Positions 6,370 to 15,376 of a stretch of 33,154 nt of DNA are shown here, piece after piece. Position 1 is the stretch's first letter. Each line of letters starts with the position of its first letter. This DNA is from Corynebacterium sp. Lineage in GTDB: Bacteria > Actinomycetota > Actinomycetes > Mycobacteriales > Mycobacteriaceae. The stretch lies in NCBI RefSeq assembly GCF_022712195.1, contig NZ_JALAGY010000034.1:1-33154 (forward strand), written 5' to 3'. The notes below the pieces were generated by a model. It searched no databases, was not told the DNA's origin, and saw nothing but the letters and a program-made list of their open reading frames with translations. The translations under genes were made by a program, and so were the position numbers.

Positions 6370-8987
6370 GCCCCCGCCACTGGAGCCGGCTGAGCATACG
6401 GGTGATCTGGGTCGACCTCGCACTCACCGTACTGTCACTCGTCCCCGCCCTGGTCGCCCTCGGACTGACCGCCGCCGACCTCACAGGCAGTACGGTCTGG
6501 CCGCTCGTCGGCATCGCGGTCGTGGGTGTCGTCGGCTCGGTCGGGGACGCCGTCCGATGGCTCTTCACGCGGTACCGCGTCACCGACACCCACATCGAGC
6601 TGCGCACCGGCGTGGTCGTCAGGCAGCACCGTTCCCTGCGTCGCGAGCGTGTGCGCAGTGTGGACATCGAGGCCAGACTGCGCCACCGCCTGGCGCGACT
6701 GCGCACGGTCGAGGTCGGCGCCGGCCAACAGGCCGCAGCAGGTGAATCCGCGCTGACGTTGGACGCCCTGTCACACGCCGACGCCCTGGCCCTGCGCAGA
6801 GTGCTGCTCGGCGCCGATTCCACCCCCGACACCGGAGAGTCGTCCCCGCTCCACGTCTTCGCCACCCTGAACCCCCGGTGGGTCATCTACAACATGTTCA
6901 ACATGTGGGCGTATCTTCTGGCGTTCGGGCTGATCGCCGGCGCCTGGGGAGTGCTGTCGACGGTCGGTGTGGATCCCGTCGCAGTGGCCGGTGGCCTGTT
7001 CGACTGGGAGTCTCTCGGCTGGTTCGGCACCGTCGTGGCCGGTGTCGCGGCTGTGACGCTCCTCGGGTGGATCGGACTCACCGTCAACTTCTTCGCCGAG
7101 TACTGGAACTTCGAGCTGACCCGTGTGCCCGGGCCGGACGGCACCCAGCTGCGGACCACCCAGGGGCTCTTCACCACCCGTGAGGTCAACAGGGCGGACA
7201 GTCGCCTCCGCGGCGTCCAGCTCACAGAACCACTGTTCTGGAGGTGGCTGGGGGTCACCGACACCCACGTCATCACCACCGGACTCGACGTGAACTCCAT
7301 GTCAGATCCGTCGTCCATTCTGCCGAGGGTCCACCGCGACGACGCGCGCCGGACCGCAGCCGCCGTCCTCGGTGAGGACGCCTCCCTGTTCGACGTCGAT
7401 CTGCAGCGCCACCCCCGTCGTGCCCTCGCCCGCCGGCTGTGGTGGGCGACGGTGCTCAGCCTCGCCGTCACCGTCGTTCTGGCGGCGTCCGCGGCCGCCG
7501 GGGTCACCGGCCCGGAATGGATGCTCGGGATCCTCGCGGTGTGGCCGGCGGCGATCGCCGGCGCCGTTCTCGCCTACCGCACACTGGGTCACGCCGTGGT
7601 CGGGCCCTACATCATCGTCCGGGTCGGACTGTTCAACCGCGCGACCTACGTCCTGCGTCGGGACGCGGTGAGCACCGTCGCCGTGCGTGAGTCACTCCTG
7701 CAACGCAGACTGGGACTTCGCACGGTCTCCGTCATGACGTCAGCGGGGCACGGGGCCTACGACATCCCCGACGTGGACGTCCGCGCGTCCGCGGCGTTGG
7801 CGCAGTCCTCGGCGCCCGGCCTCCTCGACGGGTTCACCACCGGAAGCCCCCGTCCACGACCGGCCAGGTCTGCCCCTCCCCGGCGCATCCCGGCACCGGA
7901 CCTGGCCCGCGGGGTGATGCTCCTGCTGATCGCCATGGCCTACGCCACGGTGTACGTCGGGTCCGGGTTCGGGACCGTCAACTCCAGACAGCCCTGGTGG
8001 GACGGTGCCGCAACGGTGGCCTCCGTCCTGTTCCTGGACAACCGTGCCTTCCCCGTGTTCGCGATCCTGTTCGGGTACGGCATCGCCTGGACGGTACGAC
8101 GCCAGCGGGAGCGCGACGTGGACGTGCTCGACACGGTGTTCCGACTGCGCCGTCGTGCCTGGGCTCTCCTGGCGATCGGCGTCGTCCACGCGGCACTGGT
8201 GTTCCCCGGCGAGATTCTCATGGCCTACGGACTGGCTCTGCTCATGACCGGGTGGCTGCTGTTCCGCTCCCGGACGACACTGACCCGGGCCGCTGTCGTC
8301 ACCGGCGCCTTCTCCCTGGTCACGGTGACCGCGGGCATGGTGGCCGGCGCCCACGGACGCCACGGCGGGCAGCCGCCCCCGGGTGTCCCGGGGTACGCCA
8401 CCGCCACTGACTGGGCCGAGCGCGTCATCGGTGTCCCCCTCTCCCCCGTCTACCTCGCGGTCGCCTATCCTCTGCTGCTTCTGGTGATCCTGGGTTACAT
8501 CGCCGGACAGGCCCGTCTTCTCGAGATGCCTGAACGGTACCGGCCCGTACTGGGCAGGTTGGCCGTCGGTGGATTGACGGCGTCGGTGCTCGGAGCTGTC
8601 CCCGCTGCCATGGTGACGGTCGGCGTCCTGGAGACCGGATGGGTCACCGAAGGCGTGCTGATGTCTCTGCAGGTGCTCACCGGCGTCGCCGGCGGTGTCG
8701 GCTACGTGGCACTCTTCGCCCTCGTCGGCGGGAACATCCTCGGGAGACGACGCGGCGCCGCTGCGGTCACGGCCGTCGGAAAGCGCTCCCTCAGCTTCTA
8801 CCTGCTCAACTCGGTGATCGTCGCCGTCGTACTGCACCCCGACCTGATCGGCGTGCGGACCGGCACGCTCGGGGCGTTGCTGGTGGCGACGGCGGCCTGG
8901 CTGGTGTCGCTCACTGCCGCAGTCCTGCTGGAGCAGCGCGGAAAACCGGGCCCGGCGGAGAAGCTGATGGCCACGCTCATTCGCTGA
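6366..8987 (+). CDS. Fusion protein: triple bPH2 (YdbT-like) plus DUF418 membrane domain
   Basis: An 873-residue protein made of two full-length families. Residues 1-490 are YdbT-like: two N-terminal helices, bPH2 no. 1 (about 65-145), helices (175-245), bPH2 no. 2 (245-320, with LRTTQGLFTTREVNRADSRLRGVQL), helices (358-405), bPH2 no. 3 (415-485). A Pro/Arg-rich linker (490-507) leads into a DUF418 (YeiB-type) polytopic domain at 508-873, recognised by RIPAPDLARG, FPVFAILFGYG (562-572), HAALVFPGEILMAYG (608-622) and a C-terminal GKRSLSFYLLNSVI. Each half has about the normal length of a stand-alone protein. ATG 6366 overlaps the previous stop. The function is unknown; membrane stress or antimicrobial protection is a guess. 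The 3' end overlaps the convergent MMPL gene by 11 bases. Confidence 0.85.
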   Translation: MSPRHWSRLSIRVIWVDLALTVLSLVPALVALGLTAADLTGSTVWPLVGIAVVGVVGSVGDAVRWLFTRYRVTDTHIELRTGVVVRQHRSLRRERVRSVDIEARLRHRLARLRTVEVGAGQQAAAGESALTLDALSHADALALRRVLLGADSTPDTGESSPLHVFATLNPRWVIYNMFNMWAYLLAFGLIAGAWGVLSTVGVDPVAVAGGLFDWESLGWFGTVVAGVAAVTLLGWIGLTVNFFAEYWNFELTRVPGPDGTQLRTTQGLFTTREVNRADSRLRGVQLTEPLFWRWLGVTDTHVITTGLDVNSMSDPSSILPRVHRDDARRTAAAVLGEDASLFDVDLQRHPRRALARRLWWATVLSLAVTVVLAASAAAGVTGPEWMLGILAVWPAAIAGAVLAYRTLGHAVVGPYIIVRVGLFNRATYVLRRDAVSTVAVRESLLQRRLGLRTVSVMTSAGHGAYDIPDVDVRASAALAQSSAPGLLDGFTTGSPRPRPARSAPPRRIPAPDLARGVMLLLIAMAYATVYVGSGFGTVNSRQPWWDGAATVASVLFLDNRAFPVFAILFGYGIAWTVRRQRERDVDVLDTVFRLRRRAWALLAIGVVHAALVFPGEILMAYGLALLMTGWLLFRSRTTLTRAAVVTGAFSLVTVTAGMVAGAHGRHGGQPPPGVPGYATATDWAERVIGVPLSPVYLAVAYPLLLLVILGYIAGQARLLEMPERYRPVLGRLAVGGLTASVLGAVPAAMVTVGVLETGWVTEGVLMSLQVLTGVAGGVGYVALFALVGGNILGRRRGAAAVTAVGKRSLSFYLLNSVIVAVVLHPDLIGVRTGTLGALLVATAAWLVSLTAAVLLEQRGKPGPAEKLMATLIR

Positions 8988-11067
8988 CCCGGCGGTGGGC
9001 GGGCCACCAGACCCGGTCGCCGAGGAGTCGGGTCAGGGCCGGCACCAGGAACGACCGGACCAGGAAGGTGTCGATCAGCACCCCCAAGGAGATGATCACC
9101 GCGAGCTGCACAAGGAACTGGATCGGGATGACCAGCAGCGCCGCGAAGGTGGCCGCCAGCACGATGCCGGCACTGGTGATCACCCCGCCCGTGCCGACCA
9201 GCCCGCGGCGCACCCCGTCGGCGGTCCCGTGCACCATGGACTCCTCCCGCACCCGGGTCATCAGGAAGATGTTGTAGTCGATCGCCAGGGCCACCAGGAA
9301 CACGAACGCGTACAGCGGCACCGAGGGGTCCGAGCCGCCGGAGCCGGCGAGCGCGAAGATCGCCGCACCGACGCCCAGTGCCGTGCCGAAGCTGAGCACC
9401 GTGGTCGCCAGCAGGACCAGCGGTGCGACCACCGCGCGCAGCAGCAGGGCGAGCATCACCGTGATCACCAGCAGCACCACGGGGATGATCACGCCCCGGT
9501 CGGCGACGGATGTCTCCTTGGTGTCCAATTCGGTGGCGGTCGTCCCCCCGACGAGTGCCCCGAGCTCCCCGGTGGTGTCGCGGATCTCGCGGACGGTGTC
9601 CTCCGCCGCATCGGAGTACGGCGAGTCCGCGAGGGTGACCTCCAGCAACGCCTGGCCGTCCACCACCGACGGGCCGCGTCCTGCGCCGTCGGCGACCGAC
9701 TGGACACCGTCCAGGTCGGTGACCACCGTGTCGACGGTCTCCCGGTTCCCCTCCGGGACGAGGACGTAGGCCGGCGCACCCGCGCCGGCCGGGAAGTGGC
9801 GGTCGAGGGTGGCCTGCCCGTCGCGGGCGTCGCTCTGCCCGATCACGTAGTCGCTGGTGGGGACGCCGTCGGCGTTGAGGGTGACGAGCCCCGCACAGCC
9901 GGCGAGGAGGAGCAGCGTCACCCCGGCGGCGATGCGTCGGGGAGCGCGTCCGACCAGGTCGGCGACACGTTCCCAGATCCCGCCGGACGCCGGCCCCGCG
10001 GCACCGTCCACTGCGGCAGGACGGGGGACGCGCGGCCAGAACACCCTCCTGCCCAGCAGCGCCAGCACGGCGGGGAGGAAGGTGAGCGAGGTGAGGAACG
10101 CCGCGGCGACGCCCACCGCGGCCACCGGCCCCAGTCCGGCGTTCGACGCCAGGTCCGACAGGAGCAGACACAGCAGACCGGCGATCACCGTCGCCGCCGA
10201 AGCCAGGACGGGTTGCCAGGTGCCCCGCAGGGCCGCCACCGTCGCCGTCCAGGGGTCGTCGTGCCGGCCGAGTTCCTCCCGGAAGCGCGCGGTGTAGAGC
10301 AGGCCGTAGTCCGTGGCCGCCCCGATGACCAGGATGAACAGGATTCCCTGGATCTGCCCGTTGATCATCACCGCCCCGGAACCCGCCAACGCCACGTTGA
10401 CCAGTACCGCGGCACACAGCGCGATCATCGAGCTCAGCAGCACGATCAGCGGGAGGAAGGGCGAACGGTACACCAGCACCAGGATCACCAGCACCGCGGC
10501 GACCGCCACCAGCAGGAGCAGCCCGTCGATGCCGGCGAACGCCTCCGACAGGTCCGCACTGAAGCCGGCGGGGCCGGTGACCTGCGCCTGCAGGCCGTCC
10601 GGAAGCGCCGACCCGATCTCGTCCCGGAGTGCGTCGACGGCGTCCGCCGGTGCGGCCGACCCGGCGGGGACGACGATCACCTGCACAGCCTCACCGTCCT
10701 GTGACGGCAGCGGCGGGCTCACCTCCGTGCCGGATGTGCCGGTGGCGCGGTCCACGGCGGCCGAGAGTTTCCCGGGCAGGTCACCCAGCGCAGCGGGGTC
10801 CACCGTCCGGCCGGCCCCGTCCTGCGCGGTGACGACGACGATCGCCGGGGCCGAGCCGGAGTCCTGGAAGTCCCCCAGCCTCTCGTTGACCTTCGTGGAC
10901 TCAGCGGACTCCGGGAGGAACGAGGACTGGTCGTTGGTGGCCACCTCGCTGATCTCGCCGAACTTCGGCCCGCCCACGGCGGCGACCCCCAGCCACAGCA
11001 GGACGAGCACGACGGGGAGCACCCGCCGCACGGCGGACCGGGAACGGGTGGGCGGGGCGTCCGGCAT
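8977..11067 (-). CDS. MMPL-family RND transporter
   Basis: A 696-residue RND-type protein with two MMPL repeats. Each half has a leading helix, a soluble extracytoplasmic domain and a five-helix bundle. The proton-relay motif appears as GAATDYGLLYTARFREE in the first half and as ALAIDYNIFLMTRVREE in the second. Such transporters export lipids, siderophores or drugs; in Corynebacteriales they include mycolate carriers, but those are larger, so this is a short, Streptomyces-like member with unknown cargo. I chose ATG at 11067 (MPDAPP) because AGAGAG lies just upstream; an ATG at 11127 would add 20 residues. It follows the FMN reductase gene after a small hairpin, so it may have its own promoter, and converges with the fusion gene. 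Confidence 0.88.
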   Translation of the reverse strand: MPDAPPTRSRSAVRRVLPVVLVLLWLGVAAVGGPKFGEISEVATNDQSSFLPESAESTKVNERLGDFQDSGSAPAIVVVTAQDGAGRTVDPAALGDLPGKLSAAVDRATGTSGTEVSPPLPSQDGEAVQVIVVPAGSAAPADAVDALRDEIGSALPDGLQAQVTGPAGFSADLSEAFAGIDGLLLLVAVAAVLVILVLVYRSPFLPLIVLLSSMIALCAAVLVNVALAGSGAVMINGQIQGILFILVIGAATDYGLLYTARFREELGRHDDPWTATVAALRGTWQPVLASAATVIAGLLCLLLSDLASNAGLGPVAAVGVAAAFLTSLTFLPAVLALLGRRVFWPRVPRPAAVDGAAGPASGGIWERVADLVGRAPRRIAAGVTLLLLAGCAGLVTLNADGVPTSDYVIGQSDARDGQATLDRHFPAGAGAPAYVLVPEGNRETVDTVVTDLDGVQSVADGAGRGPSVVDGQALLEVTLADSPYSDAAEDTVREIRDTTGELGALVGGTTATELDTKETSVADRGVIIPVVLLVITVMLALLLRAVVAPLVLLATTVLSFGTALGVGAAIFALAGSGGSDPSVPLYAFVFLVALAIDYNIFLMTRVREESMVHGTADGVRRGLVGTGGVITSAGIVLAATFAALLVIPIQFLVQLAVIISLGVLIDTFLVRSFLVPALTRLLGDRVWWPAHRRVSE

Positions 11068-11146
11068 GGTGCGCTCTCTTCGGTCGACGGCTCGGATCCC
11101 CCAAGGATGCCAGAACTCTCCCGTCATAATTCGGCGCCCGAAAGCG

Positions 11147-11160
11147 CCCCGACGGCGGGG
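11147..11160 (-). terminator. Hairpin after the FMN reductase gene
   Basis: A 5-bp GC stem CCCCG/CGGGG with loop ACGG lies immediately past the stop codon of the minus-strand gene ending at 11161. It is short, so termination may be partial and allow readthrough into the MMPL gene. Confidence 0.4.
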
Positions 11161-11838
11161 TCAGGAACCGGTGTGCGCCCTCAGCAACGCCTCGAAGCCG
11201 CCGAACTCGCCGGCGCCACCGGTGTCACCGGTGTCACGCTCGTCATCGTCCGTGACAGCACCGGTCCCCGTCCCCAGCTCGGCGGCAAGTTCCGCCCCGG
11301 CGCGGGCGACGCGGGCCTGCAGGTCCCCGGATTCACCGGTGCCCCCGTACTCCCCGGTGGCCACGAACACCCCGGTCGGCAGGACGGTGGCCTGCAGGAA
11401 GGACAGCAAAGGCCGCATGGCGTAGTCGAGCACCATGGAGTGGCGCAGGGTGCCGGCGGTGGCGACCAGCGTCACCGGGGTGCCGCGCAGCGCATGCTTG
11501 TCGAGCGTGTCGAAGAACATCTTGAACAGGCCCGCGTAGCTCCCCTGGAACACCGGCGTCGCGGCGACCAGTGCATCGGCACGGCCGACCAGCAGCCGGG
11601 CGTCCTCAAGGCCGGGTGTGGGGATCATGGTGGTCATGAACGTGGCCAGGTCGCCGGCCAACGCCCGCAGGTCCAGCACACTGACCTCCAGCGACTGCCC
11701 GGCGGCCGCAGCCTCACGCTCCGCGGCGTAGGCGACCCGGGTGGCGATGTCACGGGTGCTCGACGGGTTGCTCAGGCCCGCGTTGACGACGACGAGCTGT
11801 CGGGTACCGCCTGTACTCCTGGTGCTCCTGGTAGTCAC
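11161..11838 (-). CDS. LLM-partnered FMN reductase, CE1759 type
   Basis: A 225-residue flavodoxin-like NAD(P)H:FMN reductase. It begins with the phosphate-binding turn NAGLSNPSSTRDIA (about 19-32) and contains ATPVFQGSYAGLFKMFFDTLD (about 93-113), the family's active-site segment. It would supply reduced flavin to the monooxygenase encoded directly upstream. The GTG start overlaps the stop of that gene (GTGA), with AAGGAGC 6 bases before it. The pairing of this reductase type with a luciferase-like monooxygenase is a recognised corynebacterial duo (CE1758/CE1759 families). The C-terminal 35 residues are Gly/Asp-rich and look disordered, an unusual addition. Confidence 0.85.
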   Translation of the reverse strand: MTTRSTRSTGGTRQLVVVNAGLSNPSSTRDIATRVAYAAEREAAAAGQSLEVSVLDLRALAGDLATFMTTMIPTPGLEDARLLVGRADALVAATPVFQGSYAGLFKMFFDTLDKHALRGTPVTLVATAGTLRHSMVLDYAMRPLLSFLQATVLPTGVFVATGEYGGTGESGDLQARVARAGAELAAELGTGTGAVTDDDERDTGDTGGAGEFGGFEALLRAHTGS

Positions 11839-12962
11839 TGCCGGCTCCTTTCCTTTGCGGGTTCAACGTCGTGGAAGGGGTCGTCCATTCCCGCCGCCAC
11901 GAGGGACGTGTGGGTCGGCGGCCCGCTGGGCACGTGGGCGGGGCGACGGGCCTCCATCTCGCGCCGCAGCACCGGCACCACCTCGGTGCCCAGGATCTCG
12001 ATCTGCTCGAGCACCACCTCGCGGGGCAGCCCGGCGTGGTCGACGAGGAACATCTGGCGCTGGTAGTCGCCGACGGCGTCCGCGTAGCCCAGGTAGCGTT
12101 CGATGACCTGGTCCACGGTACCGACGGTCAGCGGTGTCATCCGGGTGAAGTCCTCCATGCTCGGTCCGTGGCCGTAGACGGGGGCGTTGTCGAAGTAGGG
12201 GCGGAAGAAGTCCTTGGCCTTCCGCTCGGTCTCGCCGATGAACACCTGTCCGCCGAGCCCCACGATCGCCTGGTCGGCGGCTCCGTGCCCGTAGTGCTCG
12301 AAGCGCTGCCGGTAGGAGTTCACCATGGAGGCGGTGTGCTCGATGTTCCAGAAGATGTGGTTGTGGAAGAAGCCGTCGCCGTAGTACGCGGCCTGTTCGG
12401 CGATCTCCGGGGAGCGGATCGAACCGTGCCACACGAACGGCGGGGTGTCGTCCAGCGGGCGCGGCATGGAGGTGAAGTTCTGCAGCGGGGTGCGGAACTC
12501 GCCCTTCCAGGAGACGTCGCGCTTCCGCCACAGTGTGCGCAGCAGGTGGTAGTTCTCCACGGCCAGCGGGATGCCCTTGCGGATGTCCTTGCCGAACCAG
12601 GGGTACACCGGGCCGGTGTTGCCGCGGCCCATCATCAGGTCCATCCGTCCGCCGGTGAGGTGCTGGGCGTAGGCGTAGTCCTCGGCCAGGCGTACCGGGT
12701 CGTTGGTGGTGATCAGCGTGGTGGCGGTGGAGAAGCGGAGCTTCTCGGTCTGTGCCGCCAGGTGGGCCATGAGGATCGGCGGGTTGGCGGGGGCGATGAA
12801 GGGAGGGTTGTGGTGTTCGCCGGTGGCGAAGACGTCCAGTCCGACCTCCTCGGCCTTCCTGGCGTACTCCACCGTCGCCGAGATCCGCTCGTGCTCGTCG
12901 GGGACCTGTCCGGTCGTGGGGTCTGGGGTGAGGTCACCGATGGTGAAGATTCCGAAGTCCAT
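11835..12962 (-). CDS. Luciferase-like FMN-dependent monooxygenase, CE1758 type
   Basis: A 375-residue (beta/alpha)8 luciferase-like monooxygenase. Typical segments are the N-terminal MDFGIFTIGD, FATGEHHNPPF (about 48-58), RFSTATTLITTNDPVRLAEDYAYAQHLTGGRMDLMMGRGN (about 80-120) and the C-terminal LFLVDHAGLPREVVLEQIEILGTEVVPVL. Such enzymes use FMNH2 and O2 to oxidise small organic molecules; the substrate is unknown. The ATG at 12962 is favoured by the family's start; an upstream ATG at 12998 would run through the palindromic operator. The FMN reductase gene follows with a 4-base overlap, so both act together. A RosR-type palindrome upstream predicts induction by peroxide or a related oxidant. 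Confidence 0.9.
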   Translation of the reverse strand: MDFGIFTIGDLTPDPTTGQVPDEHERISATVEYARKAEEVGLDVFATGEHHNPPFIAPANPPILMAHLAAQTEKLRFSTATTLITTNDPVRLAEDYAYAQHLTGGRMDLMMGRGNTGPVYPWFGKDIRKGIPLAVENYHLLRTLWRKRDVSWKGEFRTPLQNFTSMPRPLDDTPPFVWHGSIRSPEIAEQAAYYGDGFFHNHIFWNIEHTASMVNSYRQRFEHYGHGAADQAIVGLGGQVFIGETERKAKDFFRPYFDNAPVYGHGPSMEDFTRMTPLTVGTVDQVIERYLGYADAVGDYQRQMFLVDHAGLPREVVLEQIEILGTEVVPVLRREMEARRPAHVPSGPPTHTSLVAAGMDDPFHDVEPAKERSRQ

Positions 12963-12980
12963 GACCCCATGATCCACCCG

Positions 12981-13004
12981 AAGTAGATGACATGTCAACT
13001 ACTT
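12981..13004 (-). promoter_or_regulatory. RosR-type (MarR family) palindromic operator of the monooxygenase operon
   Basis: A 24-bp near-perfect palindrome with arms AAGTAG and CTACTT around TGACATGTCA; only one base pair is unsymmetrical. Its central 18 bases agree at 16 of 18 positions with the C. glutamicum RosR consensus as I recall it, TTGTTGAYRYRTCAACWA. On the minus strand it contains a consensus -35 TTGACA, and it overlaps the last codon of ctpE. RosR is a peroxide-sensitive repressor known to control flavin monooxygenases and an FMN reductase. Confidence 0.65.
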
Positions 13005-15371
13005 TCTCCGTTGCCACGCCGCCACCACCCGGTGCACGACCTCGATCACCGCCGCACCCACGGCACCGACGACCAGACCGAGCACCATCAACCGGGAGTC
13101 CCCCGGCTCCAGCAGCACCAGTTCACGCAGGAAGGGCACCGTGAACAACAGCACGTAACCGGCCACGCACCCGGCCAGCAGCAGGATCTTCCACCACACC
13201 AGTGGACGGGCCACGATCCCCAGCACCCAGAGCCCCATCACGATCAACGCCAGCAGCACCGCTGTACCGGCCCGGGCCCGCTCGATCTCGGGGGCGTCGC
13301 CCCCGGGGTACACCACCAGCCACATCGCCACCGCGAAGCCGCCGATGAGCACACCGGACGGCACCGCCAACGACAGCACCCGACGCAGGAAGCCGTCACG
13401 CGGACGCTCGTTGTTCGGCGCCAACGCCAGGATGAAGGCCGGGATGCCGATGGTGAACCAGCCGGTGATGGTCACGTGGATCGGCTGGAACGGGAACGAG
13501 ATCCCCGACAGCGCCACCACCAGGGCGAGCACCACCGAGTACACCGTCTTGGTGAGGAAGAGATTCGCTACCCGCTCGATGTTGCCGATGACACGGCGCC
13601 CCTCCCCCACCACCTTCGGCAGGGCGGAGAACCGGTTGGTCAGCAGGACCAGCTGCGCCACGCTACGGGTCGCCGGCGCCCCGGCACCCATGGCCACACC
13701 GATGTCGGCCTTCTTGAGCGCCAGCACGTCATTGACCCCGTCGCCGGTCATCGCCACGGTCCGGCCGGCGCGGTGCAGCGACTCCACCATCCGCTGCTTC
13801 TGCTCGGGACGCACCCGGCCGAAGACGTTGGCACGGGTGACCTCCGCGTCGAAGTCCCCCTCCGAGAGCCCGTCGAGGGTGCGCGCGTCCACCGCGACCA
13901 GCTCCCGGTCCGTGGCACCGCGGGCGACGGCGGCCACCGATCCCGGGTTGTCCCCGGAGATGATCTTCAGGTCCACGTCCTGCGCGTCGAAGAAGTCCAG
14001 CGTCTCCCGCGCATCGGGACGCAGCTGCTGACCCAGGGTGACCAGCGCCGGTTCCACGAGCACCGGGGCGTCCCCCATGCCCTTCTCCCCGTCCGGGGTG
14101 TCCAGGGTGCCGTCCACCCGCCCGAACGCCAGGACGCGCAACCCGGAGTCCCCGAGCTCACGGGCGGTCTCCGCGGCCGTGCCGTCCGGGAGAAGGACGT
14201 CCGGGGCACCGAGGATCCACGCGTGACCGGCACACTGCACACCGGAGTACTTCCACGTGGAGTTGAAGGGGATCTCGGTACCGTCGAACGGCACCGGGTC
14301 ACCGTAGGCGGCGAGGATCGCCTCGGCGGTGGTGTTGCGGTCCTCCTGGGAGGCCACCAGCCGGCCCAACGCCTCCCGGACCTCCTCCGGCGCGGGGTCG
14401 CCGTTCGCGGTGCAGACCCCGTCGAGCTCCATCTCGTTGGTGGTGAGGGTGCCGGTCTTGTCGGTGCACACGGTGTCGACCCGGGCCAGCCCCTCGATGG
14501 CGACGAGCTCGTTGACCAGCGCCTTGTACTGCCCGAGTCGCACCACACCCGCGGCGAAGGCGATGGACGTCATCAGCACCAGGCCCTCGGGGACCATGGG
14601 GACGATCGCGGCGGCCATCGACAGGATCGACTCGCGCAGGTCCGTGCCCGAACGCACCAGCTGGGTCCAGACCGTGAGCACCCCGGTGGGCACCAGCAGC
14701 CAGGTGATCACCCGCAGGATGCTGTTGATCCCGCTCATCAGCACCGAGTCGGTGAGCGAGAACTCGCTCGCCTCCGCCGCCAGACGTGCGGCGTAGGCCT
14801 CCTCGCCCACCTTCTCGGCACGGAAGACCGCCGTCCCGCCGGTGACGAAGGACCCGGAGAGGACCTCGTCGCCGACGCCCTTGCGCACCGGGTCCGCTTC
14901 ACCGGTGAGCTGTGACTCGTCGACGGAGAAGCCGGAGTCCGCGACGACGACCAGTGTGCCGTCGACGACGATCTCGTCCCCGGAGCGCAGCACGATGAGG
15001 TCGTCGACCACCACCTCCGACTGGTGGACGGTGAGCCGTTCCCCGTCACGCAGGACGGTGGGACGGGTCTCGCCGACGATGCGCAGGTTGGCCAACGTCC
15101 GCTTGGCACGCAGTTCCTGGACCACACCGACCGCCGAGTTGGCGATGATCAGCAGACCGAACGCCGCGTTGATCCAGGATCCGGTGGACAGCACGATCAC
15201 GCACAGCACGCCCAGGATCGCGTTGACACGGGTGAAGACGTTGGCCCGGATGATCTGCCAGACGCTGCGTCCCGTGCTCCGCGCGACGGTGTTCGTCCGC
15301 CCCTCCGCCTCCCGCCGGGAGACCTCGGCCGCGCTGAGACCGGTGAGCGGCATCTCCGTGGTTCCGCCCAT
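12999..15371 (-). CDS. ctpE: Cation-transporting P-type ATPase, CtpE-like
   Basis: A 790-residue P-type ATPase. Visible are actuator motif LTGEAD (155-160), PMVPEGL in the M4 ion-binding helix (258-264), the phosphorylated aspartate D304 in DKTGTLT, and TGDGVND (542-548) followed by ADIGVAMG. The N-terminus (IIRANVFTRVNAILGVLCVIVLSTGS) and the segment NRFSALPKVVGEGRRVIGNIERVANLFLTKTVYSV match my memory of M. tuberculosis CtpE closely, and the lengths agree (about 797). CtpE is reported as a Ca2+ importer needed for cell-surface integrity. The preceding gene is echA6, which also lies near ctpE in M. tuberculosis. The ATG is 5 bases after the echA6 stop with GAGGGG ahead, so the two are co-transcribed. 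Confidence 0.88.
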   Translation of the reverse strand: MGGTTEMPLTGLSAAEVSRREAEGRTNTVARSTGRSVWQIIRANVFTRVNAILGVLCVIVLSTGSWINAAFGLLIIANSAVGVVQELRAKRTLANLRIVGETRPTVLRDGERLTVHQSEVVVDDLIVLRSGDEIVVDGTLVVVADSGFSVDESQLTGEADPVRKGVGDEVLSGSFVTGGTAVFRAEKVGEEAYAARLAAEASEFSLTDSVLMSGINSILRVITWLLVPTGVLTVWTQLVRSGTDLRESILSMAAAIVPMVPEGLVLMTSIAFAAGVVRLGQYKALVNELVAIEGLARVDTVCTDKTGTLTTNEMELDGVCTANGDPAPEEVREALGRLVASQEDRNTTAEAILAAYGDPVPFDGTEIPFNSTWKYSGVQCAGHAWILGAPDVLLPDGTAAETARELGDSGLRVLAFGRVDGTLDTPDGEKGMGDAPVLVEPALVTLGQQLRPDARETLDFFDAQDVDLKIISGDNPGSVAAVARGATDRELVAVDARTLDGLSEGDFDAEVTRANVFGRVRPEQKQRMVESLHRAGRTVAMTGDGVNDVLALKKADIGVAMGAGAPATRSVAQLVLLTNRFSALPKVVGEGRRVIGNIERVANLFLTKTVYSVVLALVVALSGISFPFQPIHVTITGWFTIGIPAFILALAPNNERPRDGFLRRVLSLAVPSGVLIGGFAVAMWLVVYPGGDAPEIERARAGTAVLLALIVMGLWVLGIVARPLVWWKILLLAGCVAGYVLLFTVPFLRELVLLEPGDSRLMVLGLVVGAVGAAVIEVVHRVVAAWQRRK

Positions 15372-15376
15372 GGCAG

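Noticed and set aside
12963..12998. Longer start of the luciferase-like monooxygenase at 12998
   Set aside because: It would put coding sequence across the palindrome and -35 box, and the family starts at MDFGIF.
12987..14915. 642-codon plus-strand frame opposite ctpE
   Set aside because: Shadow of the P-type ATPase, with no domain of its own.
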